DNA of 64,000 bases from Kaistella yonginensis (GTDB lineage Bacteria > Bacteroidota > Bacteroidia > Flavobacteriales > Weeksellaceae): assembly GCF_030409525.1 (NCBI RefSeq), contig NZ_JAUFQB010000058.1, positions 1-64,000 on the forward strand, in the 5' to 3' direction. Below the pieces are notes generated by a model. That model ran no database searches. It was given only the letters and a program-made list of their open reading frames with translations, and was not told the origin of the DNA. Made by a program: the position numbers and the translations under genes. Position 1 is the first letter of the stretch; each line of letters opens with the position of its first letter. Positions 57,353 through 64,000 of this stretch are shown piece by piece.

Positions 57353-57967
57353 TTAGAAATAAGACAAAAGCAAAGGAGGACCACGAAGGGACTTTGTATA
57401 ACAGTTGCTAGATTGTACCTGAGATATAAAACTGAAAAAAACTTGTTCTATGAATTGGCTTGTAATTTTATGAATTTCATTTTCATGTCGGTTAATAATC
57501 GCCATTTTTTTGAACAAATCTCTTGAAGAAAAAACGGCCTTCATATCTTGAACTCGTTTGTTATCAAAAGTACTATCTCCACTTGAAGATTTGAAGAAAT
57601 TTAACCTTAACGTAACCTTAGGTGCTTTATTAACTGCTTTTATTTCGTGTGCTTTTTTCTGCGCAACGATTACCTCAATTTCTTTTGGCGGCAGCTCTTG
57701 TACTATTTGCGTAGTCGCGTTAACTTTGGGAATATTTTCAAGCAAGACTTCTGGATGGTAAACATTTTCTTTTCCAACATGCAGTGCACCTTCTGATAGG
57801 AAAATTTCATCTGCTAACTCCGATTGTGGAGCGCGTTCTAATTCATCTTCAGTAGGGGTTACAGTCGCCAATACAAATAAAGGCAATAGAAAAAACGTAC
57901 AAACCAACAACCTCACCGTTGGAAAAACAGGGAAGCTATTAAAGATTATAGAATTTATTTTCTTCAA
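57353..57967 (-). CDS. Hypothetical exported protein with RGPP tail
   Basis: The 204-residue protein has a hydrophobic N-terminal segment (LLVCTFFLLPLFVLATVTP) that fits a signal peptide and then a charged, mostly helical body. It ends NCYTKSLRGPPLLLSYF. I do not recognise a family; I recall short flavobacterial proteins with a similar RGPP end, but cannot name a function. It is the first gene of the three-gene unit and has its own promoter box. The next gene begins 163 bp downstream. Confidence 0.55.
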   Translation of the reverse strand: MKKINSIIFNSFPVFPTVRLLVCTFFLLPLFVLATVTPTEDELERAPQSELADEIFLSEGALHVGKENVYHPEVLLENIPKVNATTQIVQELPPKEIEVIVAQKKAHEIKAVNKAPKVTLRLNFFKSSSGDSTFDNKRVQDMKAVFSSRDLFKKMAIINRHENEIHKITSQFIEQVFFSFISQVQSSNCYTKSLRGPPLLLSYF

Positions 57968-57989
57968 TTTTTATGTGGAACTTGAATTG

Positions 57990-57997
57990 CAAATATA
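57990..57997 (-). promoter_or_regulatory. -7 box of the surface-protein unit
   Basis: The minus strand reads TATATTTG, exactly TAnnTTTG, 22 nt before the first gene of the inserted unit. It shows that the unit does not depend on ribosomal-protein transcription. Confidence 0.55.
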
Positions 57998-58132
57998 ATA
58001 TTTATTTTTAACTATTAGATTGTAATAACCGTATCAACAAGTTATATTTTAAAGAAAGATAAAAAAATACAGAAAATACAGAAAATAAACTAAAACATGA
58101 TTTTATTTTTAGAATTTTCTTGTTGCTGTCAT

Positions 58133-58360
58133 TTAAATTTGTTTAATCGGCCTGGGTTCATTCGCCATCCATTGTATTTCACACCATTCTTTATTTGGCA
58201 AAATTACATCTACCGTAAAAACTTCAGTTAGCATTGTCCAATGCCAAATAAAATTATCGTTCATTAATAATTTGTACTCCTCAGAAAAGAAACAGGAACA
58301 GGACACCGATTTTTCACAGACATTGCTATGATAATTTTTATAATTGATTTGAAAATCCTT
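58133..58360 (-). pseudogene. Possible gene relic (ATG-less 75-codon frame)
   Basis: On the minus strand 75 codons are open between stops with a protein-like composition (NDNFIWHWTMLTEVF, then NKEWCEIQWMANEPRP), but no ATG, GTG or TTG at the start. The only ATG begins a 43-codon internal frame. I do not recognise it. It may be the 3' part of a lost gene, or chance. Confidence 0.3.
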
Positions 58361-58380
58361 TCATTCTTCAATTGACGTTT

Positions 58381-58551
58381 TTATTTATAATCTGAATTGT
58401 TAGATCTGAAATAGTGGTAATAGAGCATTAAAAAACGATTTAAAAGACGAACCGGCGCAATGGCCAAATTTGAAACTTTGTATAGCATTGATCCATTATA
58501 TATTTGCTCTTGATGCCACACCTTGCGTTGTTGTAAAATAAAATTGAAATA
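58381..58551 (-). pseudogene. Possible gene relic (56-codon C-terminal-like frame)
   Basis: A 56-codon minus-strand frame between stops reads FNFILQQRKVWHQEQIYNG and YKVSNLAIAPVRLLNRFLM, which looks like a membrane-associated C-terminus, perhaps of a transferase. It has no start codon upstream. It lies just upstream of the relic at 58133, in a different reading frame phase. Confidence 0.3.
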
Positions 58552-58997
58552 TCAATAGAAGAAAATTAAGATTATTCGCGAGAACCTTGGTTGAAAACAG
58601 CAGCATGAGCTTACTTTTTCGGCGGCAAATGTATTCCATAAAAACTAGATATATAATAGTATAAATTTTTACTCATTTCTTTCCTCCGAACCAGTATGTC
58701 TTTAAATTAAAAAGCAGGCTTTAAAAAACACATTGCGCAGTATCTAAAGCACCTGTAAAAATCTTATTTCTACACTACAATCTTTTTCAGTTTACTTGGA
58801 TATCAGAACCTACGAAAAAAATGACAAAAAATTGTTAAGAATATTCTTTTATTTTTCTTTTGGGGTTACTTCAACTGAAACCAGAGACTATTTTTAATTA
58901 TAATGCAATATTATTGTACAAAACTGGAAATTAGTATTTCTTGTAGATTTGGTTAGAAATTAGCCTCTTTTGAAAACTCCTGAAAAAAAACGAGCAC

Positions 58998-59033
58998 AAA
59001 AAAAGACCTTCTCTTGCGAGAAAGTCTTTTTTT
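58998..59033 (-). terminator. Terminator after rplL
   Basis: An about 16-bp stem (GACCTTCTC with GAGAAAGTC, one C-A mismatch, extended by seven A-T pairs) closes TTGC and yields T7 on the minus strand. It lies 19 bp past rplL and can work in both directions. Confidence 0.85.
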
Positions 59034-59052
59034 ACTTTAGATGAAAAGAGAA

Positions 59053-59418
59053 TTATTTCAATTCTACTTCTGCACCAGCTTCTTCTAATTGTTTTTTCAA
59101 CGCTTCAGCTTCGTCTTTAGAGATTCCTTCTTTAATAGCAGTCGGAGCTCCGTCTACCATATCTTTAGCTTCTTTAAGACCTGCACCAGTTAAATCTTTA
59201 ACTAATTTCACAACTGCTAATTTTGAAGCACCTGCAGCTTTCAAGATCACATCGAATTCAGTTTTTTCTTCTACTGCTTCACCACCACCTGCAACGGCAG
59301 CTACAGCTACAGCAGCTGGTTCGATTCCGTACTCATCCTTAAGGATAGTCGCTAATTCATTTACGTCTTTAACGGTTAAGTTTACAAGCGTTTCCGCTAA
59401 GTTTTTTAAATCTGACAT
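59053..59418 (-). CDS. rplL: Ribosomal protein L7/L12
   Basis: The 121-residue stalk protein has the N-terminal dimerisation region ([18 protein letters not shown]), an Ala-rich hinge ([18 protein letters not shown], about 33-50) and the conserved C-terminal domain with [12 protein letters not shown] and [19 protein letters not shown]. It ends the rplK-rplA-rplJ-rplL unit and is followed by a strong terminator instead of rpoB. Confidence 0.98.
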   Translation of the reverse strand: MSDLKNLAETLVNLTVKDVNELATILKDEYGIEPAAVAVAAVAGGGEAVEEKTEFDVILKAAGASKLAVVKLVKDLTGAGLKEAKDMVDGAPTAIKEGISKDEAEALKKQLEEAGAEVELK

Positions 59419-59471
59419 TTTAATAATGTTTTAATTGTTGAACGATTTATTTGATTTTTTTTTGAGTCTAA

Positions 59472-60062
59472 TTACTCTGCACCAGGTGCATCGGTAGCGT
59501 CAGCGCTTGCTTCTGGAGCTGGGGTTTCTTCTGCTTGAACTTCTTCAGCAACTGGCGCAGCTTCTTCCGCTTTACCGGCAGCTTCATCTTTGTTTTGAAG
59601 GGCAGAAAGTACATTTCTAAGTGGAGATTGAAGCAATGTGATGATTTCACCAATCATTTCTTCTCTCGACTTGATGCTTACTAAAGCAGCTAAGTTTTCA
59701 TCACCTACATAGAATGTTTCTTGTAAATAAGCAGATTTCAAAGCTGGGAATTCTGCTTTTTTTCTGAATCCTTGAATCAACTTTGCCGGAGCATTTGCTG
59801 TTTCAGAAATCATTAAAGCTGAATTGCCTTTGAAAGTTGAGAACATTTCAGAGTAATCTACTCCTTCAATTTGTTCTAATGCTTTTTGTAGTAAAGTGTT
59901 TTTTACAACTTTTACGGTGATATTTTGTTTAAATGCTTGTCTTCTAAAATCTGAAGTCGCAGCAGCATTCATTCCTTCTAGACTTGCAACATAAACCACT
60001 TTCGCGTCCTGAAGCACCTCTTTTAATTCTTGTATTACTAATACTTTATCTTCTTTTGTCAT
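59472..60062 (-). CDS. rplJ: Ribosomal protein L10
   Basis: The 196-residue protein has the L10 core (VVYVASLEGMNAAATSDFRR; KVVKNTLLQKALE). After about 160 comes an Ala/Glu-rich acidic tail (about 35 residues, EEAAPVAEEVQAEETPAPEA) that is absent from the 165-residue E. coli protein; similar tails are common in Bacteroidota. It binds L7/L12 at the stalk base and lies 53 bp before rplL. Confidence 0.96.
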   Translation of the reverse strand: MTKEDKVLVIQELKEVLQDAKVVYVASLEGMNAAATSDFRRQAFKQNITVKVVKNTLLQKALEQIEGVDYSEMFSTFKGNSALMISETANAPAKLIQGFRKKAEFPALKSAYLQETFYVGDENLAALVSIKSREEMIGEIITLLQSPLRNVLSALQNKDEAAGKAEEAAPVAEEVQAEETPAPEASADATDAPGAE

Positions 60063-60075
60063 TGTCTTTCAGATT

Positions 60076-60768
60076 TTAGTTTACAGATTTAGTATCAATT
60101 GCAATACCTGGGCTCATCGTAGAAGACAAGTAAATGCTTTTCACATAAATACCCTTAGACGCAGTTGGTTTCAACTTTACCAATGTCTGAATTAATTCAG
60201 CAGCATTTTCTTTGATTTGTGCAGCATCGAAAGATACTTTACCAATTCCTGCGTGGATGATTCCATATTTATCTACTTTAAAATCAATTTTACCTGATTT
60301 TACTTCAGATACTGCTTTACCGATATCCATCGTTACAGTTCCTGATTTAGGGTTAGGCATTAGACCTCTTGGACCTAAAATACGACCCAATGGACCTAAT
60401 TTACCCATCACAGCTGGCATGGTAACGATCACGTCAACATCAGTCCAACCATCTTTTATTTTTTGTAAGTACTCGTCAAGACCAACATAATCAGCACCCG
60501 CTGCAGTAGCTTCTGCTTCTTTGTCTGGCGTAACCAAGGCCAATACTTTTACATCTTTACCCGTTCCGTGTGGAAGAGAAACGACCCCTCTAACCATTTG
60601 ATTCGCTTTTCTAGGATCAACACCTAATCGAACTGCGATATCTACGGAAGCGTCAAATTTTGCAAAGTTCACTTCTTTTACCAAAGCCGAAGCTTCGTCA
60701 AGGGAGTAAATTTTGTTTTTTTCTATTTTGCTTAAAGCTTCTTTTTGCTTTTTCGTTAATTTTGCCAT
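60076..60768 (-). CDS. rplA: Ribosomal protein L1
   Basis: The 230-residue protein has the L1 pattern: [54 protein letters not shown] and the C-terminal [19 protein letters not shown]. It binds 23S rRNA and, in many bacteria, represses its own operon. It lies 11 bp after rplK on the same strand. Confidence 0.98.
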   Translation of the reverse strand: MAKLTKKQKEALSKIEKNKIYSLDEASALVKEVNFAKFDASVDIAVRLGVDPRKANQMVRGVVSLPHGTGKDVKVLALVTPDKEAEATAAGADYVGLDEYLQKIKDGWTDVDVIVTMPAVMGKLGPLGRILGPRGLMPNPKSGTVTMDIGKAVSEVKSGKIDFKVDKYGIIHAGIGKVSFDAAQIKENAAELIQTLVKLKPTASKGIYVKSIYLSSTMSPGIAIDTKSVN

Positions 60769-60779
60769 ATCTATAAGTT

Positions 60780-61223
60780 TTAAGCGTTAGTTGGTTTAGT
60801 TCCTGTTACTCTCAATCCCATAGATCTTGCAGTTCCGGCAACCATTGTAAGGGCACCATCGATGGTAAAGCAATTAAGATCAACCATTTTATCCTCAGCA
60901 ATTTTCTTAACTTGATCCCAAGAAACAGAACCTACTTTGAGTCTGTTTGGCTCACCTGAACCTTTTTTCTGCTTAGAAGCATCTAAAAGCTGGATTGCCA
61001 CTGGTGGAGTTTTAATAACGAATTCAAATGATTTGTCTTCGAATACTGTAATTACTACAGGTAAAACTTGTCCCGGTTTGTCTTGAGTTCTTCCGTTAAA
61101 TTGCTTACAAAACTCCATAATGTTCACCCCGGCAGAACCCAAAGCTGGACCTACTGGTGGAGATGGATTAGCTGCTCCTCCTTTTACTTGGAGCTTCACC
61201 ATTTTAAAGACTTTTTTAGCCAT
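60780..61223 (-). CDS. rplK: Ribosomal protein L11
   Basis: The 147-residue protein shows [32 protein letters not shown] and the C-terminal [15 protein letters not shown]. It is the first gene of the unit. Its own promoter and the upstream terminator indicate that it is not read from a nusG transcript. Confidence 0.98.
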   Translation of the reverse strand: MAKKVFKMVKLQVKGGAANPSPPVGPALGSAGVNIMEFCKQFNGRTQDKPGQVLPVVITVFEDKSFEFVIKTPPVAIQLLDASKQKKGSGEPNRLKVGSVSWDQVKKIAEDKMVDLNCFTIDGALTMVAGTARSMGLRVTGTKPTNA

Positions 61224-61318
61224 TTTTATTTTTTAAAAAATTAAATAATTTATGAATGTGGAAGCATTTATAAATTTGTACAGCAGTGTCTCATCTCACT
61301 ACTCTACATTTCGGATTG

Positions 61319-61348
61319 CAAAATTAAGAATAATTTTTTAATACGCAA
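61319..61348 (-). promoter_or_regulatory. Promoter of rplK-rplA-rplJ-rplL
   Basis: The minus strand has TTG (61348-61346), exactly 19 nt, then TAATTTTG (61326-61319), the best -33/-7 pair in the window. The expected start is near 61313, about 90 nt before rplK. Confidence 0.75.
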
Positions 61349-61388
61349 GCGGTAAACGACTGATTTTTAATGATCATTTAAAATTTAT

Positions 61389-61417
61389 AAAAAAAACCCG
61401 CTTCTAAAAAAAAAGCG
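61389..61417 (-). terminator. Terminator after the hydrolase pseudogene
   Basis: CGCTT pairs with AAGCG around an A-rich loop, and the minus strand ends in T8. It separates the hydrolase from the rplK promoter. Confidence 0.6.
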
Positions 61418-61442
61418 ACTCCCGTTCCTAAGAAAGGATTGT

Positions 61443-63272
61443 TTAATTGGTAACCATAATTTTTTTGGTTATTTTTTCTTTTCCTGAAGTGATGGTCAAT
61501 AGATAAATCCCTTTAGAAATAGGCATCGGAATATCCAAATTACCCGAAACCGTTTTGAAATTTTTGATAAAAACAGTCTTTCCAGAAAAATCAGTTACAG
61601 AAATTTCGGCGTCGTTAAGAATCGAGTTGGTTCTAATTTTAAGCAATTGATTGACTGGATTTTCAATAACCAACTGTTGCAATGCGTTTTGTTGCACGCC
61701 CAGCGTTCCACTATCGGCGTAGATTTCGTTTAACGCAAATTGTACATTTTCGGGGTTAAAGGTGACGTGATTTTCATTGACGGTCGGGATGGAATAGGCT
61801 GCAAATGGTGTTGTTATATTGGAGGGAATATTCGCATAATAATTAGTAACAGTACTCAAAGCCATGCCGCTCGTTGCGGGAATAAAATTAAAATAACCAA
61901 TCTTTAAATTTGCCAAAAACTCATTAAGCAAAGGACTATCTCCGGTACTTGCTGCCAATGCACTAATATCAAATCGACCACCTGGTGCGGTATCCAACCC
62001 TGCCGATGTTGCTGGCGATTTTGAGCTCGCACCACTTTCATAACCTGTAAACCAAAATAAAATCCATTGTTGTCCCTTAAAACGACTGACTTCTATAGTT
62101 TGGTTAGCAATAGGTGTATAATTTAATTTAATGATTGCACGCTGCGTACTTGATGCATTAAAAGTATGATCCATGATATTCATCCCTGGTGTCCCGGTTG
62201 TGTTCCCATTGCCTGCACCATTAATAATAGCGACATTTCTGGTGGTTATGGGAAAACCCATGCTATTCAATTCAGTTTGGAAAGCGGTTCTAAAGTTAGG
62301 ACTTCCAATTGGCAGCAATGAGGCGGCTGTTGTTTCAAATTCAGTTGCACTCCCTGCTTTCAGATGTCCTTCAAAATGATCAAGCAACATTTCTTTAGCT
62401 GCGGGCGTTTTCAGCATACTATTGACCAACTCTTGCATGGTCACATCGCCGAGTGGACCAAAACCCATATAATTAAATAGATGTTGAAAACCGATCGGAA
62501 CATTGGCTCCCAAATGGGGAGAATCAAAAGAAATATAAAGTCTCGTATCTGGATTTAAACTATTTTGTTCCATATAGCGCAACGCATACCGGGAGATCAG
62601 CCCGCCCATACTTGGTCCTATCACTACATTTTTTGCAGATCCAACTTTTTGAGCATTAATCACTTCAATTAAATCCAGCAAGAGCATTGCGTTTCTTTGA
62701 ATATAATCGGTACCGCCATCAATAACTGTAGTGGTACCAGCTCGGGTATATCTTGGAAAATTTAGAACAACCAAATCGTATCCTTGCGCACGAACAACAT
62801 CACCCAGGTTTTGTCCGTTTCCGTAATTTAATAATTGATAGATTTGAGAAGTATTACGAGCATCACCAGGATCAAAACCATCTAGTAAAATGATCGGTTT
62901 ATCTAAAACGCCATCGACCGTATCCAGAAAAACTTCAAATTCGCCGAAGCCAGCGAAAGCAGAAGCCTCACCATAGCCTTTGTAAGTGCGAGAAGAGGTA
63001 AAAGTATTGACTACGTTAGGCGTCAAAGCAGAGCCTTTATTCAGCGTACTATAATTCTGGTAGTCAACATTAATAATGAAAGATTGCAACAATACTGCAC
63101 CATCTGCAAAATGAATTTTATATTGTATTGTTGGTGTACCATTGGAAAGAGCCTCGATATGAAAAGGTTTATCGAACTCAATCCTGATCCAATTTTTATT
63201 ATTTTCTATTTCAATAAAATCTATTTTTCGTGAAGTAGTATTAAAAATGAGGTCTTTTTTTAAAATAAAGTT
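61443..63272 (-). pseudogene. T9SS-sorted alpha/beta hydrolase, 5' end missing
   Basis: The annotated-looking frame starts at a TTG (63092), but the same frame is open for 60 more codons to a stop at 63273-63275 and reads naturally (FNTTSRKIDFIEIENN, then IEFDKPFHIEALSNGTP). There is no ATG, GTG or earlier TTG and no signal peptide, so the 5' end is lost. The rest shows LDGFDPGDARN, the nucleophile motif VVIGPSMGGLISRYAL (GxSxG) and SFDSPHLGANVP, typical of a lipase-like hydrolase. The last about 75 residues are a type A T9SS sorting domain (FSGKTVFIKNF, SKGIYLLTI). It was probably cut by the integrative element at its upstream side. Confidence 0.75.
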
Positions 63273-63525
63273 TCAGTAAAAATACATCAAAGATTAATAA
63301 CAGGCAAAACGGTTGTAAATAAAGGCTTTACAGCCGTTTTATGATTTTTTGGTAATGAGGTAAAAAGCAGTAAAAAGCGAGGTTTGGCAAAAGTAAGGTT
63401 ACTAAAACGTTACTTTTACATATTATAAACAATCATTTAAAATACTGTATTTCAGCTTTCTGCATAGTTTTTCATATTGTTCCGTAGCTCACATAGGTTT
63501 AATTTTATCATTAAGAATTGTGAGT
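63273..63525. other. Junction region with recombinase-site-like repeats
   Basis: This gap links the truncated hydrolase to the recombinase gene. It has a 14-bp inverted repeat (AAAACGGTTGTAAA, 63306-63319, with 63327-63340), a direct repeat GTAAAAAGC at 63360 and 63370, and AAAAGTAA/TTACTTTT (63389-63396 with 63410-63417). Repeats of this kind next to a tyrosine recombinase fit arm and core binding sites of an attL/attR end. The core itself cannot be fixed from one end. Confidence 0.5.
63306..63340. repeat. 14-bp inverted repeat near the element end
   Basis: AAAACGGTTGTAAA pairs with TTTACAGCCGTTTT (one G-T) around TAAAGGC. It could be a terminator facing either way or a recombinase-related structure. 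Confidence 0.6.
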
Positions 63526-64000
63526 ATGGAAACGACAAAAAAATCAACATTTAAGGTATTGTTCTACCTTAAAAAGAACGCCCCAAAGAAAAACGGAAAA
63601 GTTACGGTTATGTGCAGAATTACCGTAAACGGCAAACAGTCTGCATTCAGTACAAAGCTGGATATTTCCGCAACAAATTGGGATTTGAAGTACGGCAGGG
63701 TTTTAGGTAAAAGCCGAGAAGCACAAGACACAAACAAGAAACTTGACAAAATTCGTTCGGGTATTGAGGAATGCTATTCCAAAATTCTAAAGAATGAGGG
63801 GGCTGTAAACAGTGCTAAACTTAAAAATGCCGTTCTTGGGATGGAAAGCGGAGAACTGACCTTTTTCAAATTCTATGAACAGTTCCTATTGGACTATGAG
63901 AAAAAGGTTAATAGTGGACTTCGGGTAAATGGCACACGCAGTAAATACAAAATACTTTTGAAACATCTTCGAAATTTTGCACTTACAAAATACGGCTATT
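63526..64000 (+). CDS. Tyrosine recombinase / integrase (partial, runs off the window)
   Basis: The frame starts ATG GAA ACG ACA at 63526 and stays open to the window end (158 codons visible). The N-terminus (KVLFYLKKNAPKKNGKVTV, then FSTKLDISATNWDLKYGRV) matches the arm-binding domain of Bacteroidota conjugative-transposon and genomic-island integrases. The next part (LTFFKFYEQFLLDYEKK) begins the SAM-like core-binding domain. The catalytic R-H-R-Y domain lies beyond 64000. It points away from the hydrolase and probably marks the end of an integrative element. Confidence 0.88.
   Translation, partial: METTKKSTFKVLFYLKKNAPKKNGKVTVMCRITVNGKQSAFSTKLDISATNWDLKYGRVLGKSREAQDTNKKLDKIRSGIEECYSKILKNEGAVNSAKLKNAVLGMESGELTFFKFYEQFLLDYEKKVNSGLRVNGTRSKYKILLKHLRNFALTKYGY

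Larger units (their letters stand above)
57968..59052. other. 1.1-kb gap without intact genes between rplL and the surface module
   Basis: No intact gene is seen. The minus strand holds two coding-like ATG-less frames (58133-58360 and 58381-58551, listed separately), a promoter box at 57990-57997 and the rplL terminator at 58998-59033. The rest is AT-rich and featureless. It reads like a decayed gene region. Confidence 0.5.

Overview
The window is a chromosomal segment of a Bacteroidota bacterium. It is most likely a flavobacterium of the Chryseobacterium / Kaistella / Epilithonimonas type (Weeksellaceae). The evidence is the low GC content, type IX secretion components (PorP/SprF-like protein, DUF5103 plug protein, a type A sorting domain), rpoC followed by a DUF3467 gene, many Bacteroidota-restricted families, and a recurrent promoter element TAnnTTTG (the Bacteroidota -7 box). 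The species cannot be fixed from the sequence alone.

Layout. 0.3-5 kb: a minus-strand polysaccharide export cluster (Wza-like lipoprotein, Wzc-like tyrosine autokinase, ABC-2 permease) and an outer-membrane barrel protein. 5-13.7 kb: minus-strand housekeeping genes (recX, glyA, lnt, folB, nadA, an SDR-like gene, gmk, yicC). 14-19.6 kb: plus-strand PASTA protein, RluD-type pseudouridine synthase, PorP/SprF protein, hemW and murI. 19.7-26 kb: rsmD, DUF3822, a DUF6370 gene with a tiny coupled ORF, an Smr protein, a Pif1-type helicase, a lipoprotein, a frameshifted membrane protein gene and a gamma carbonic anhydrase. 26-34 kb: Nfu-type iron-sulfur scaffold, ferrochelatase, T9SS plug protein, ribB, an LLM oxidoreductase, DUF4403, RDD and tRNA-Cys. 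34-44.3 kb: DUF389, a glycine-zipper lipoprotein, a large membrane protein, aroC, three thioredoxin-fold proteins, a DUF1232 protein, miaA, an MBL hydrolase and a thermonuclease.

44.5-61.2 kb holds the transcription/translation core, all on the minus strand: rplK-rplA-rplJ-rplL and rpoB-rpoC-DUF3467. It is not the usual continuous operon. A strong terminator follows rplL. It is followed by about 1.1 kb without intact genes (two coding-like ORF remnants), then a three-gene secreted/surface-protein module with its own promoter and terminator, and then a separate rpoBC promoter with a leader of about 360 nt. rplK also has its own full promoter and is not preceded by nusG.

61.4-64 kb: a T9SS-sorted alpha/beta hydrolase gene lacks its 5' end, and beyond the break lie clustered direct and inverted repeats and the start of a tyrosine recombinase gene that runs off the window. 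This looks like the edge of an integrative element. Three further patterns are not explained by genes: a dispersed hairpin element of about 85-123 bp (three copies, variable centres that keep pairing), a 21-bp-period repeat at three loci (one copy used as a terminator), and three genes whose start codon sits exactly 4 nt after a -7 box, suggesting leaderless mRNAs.
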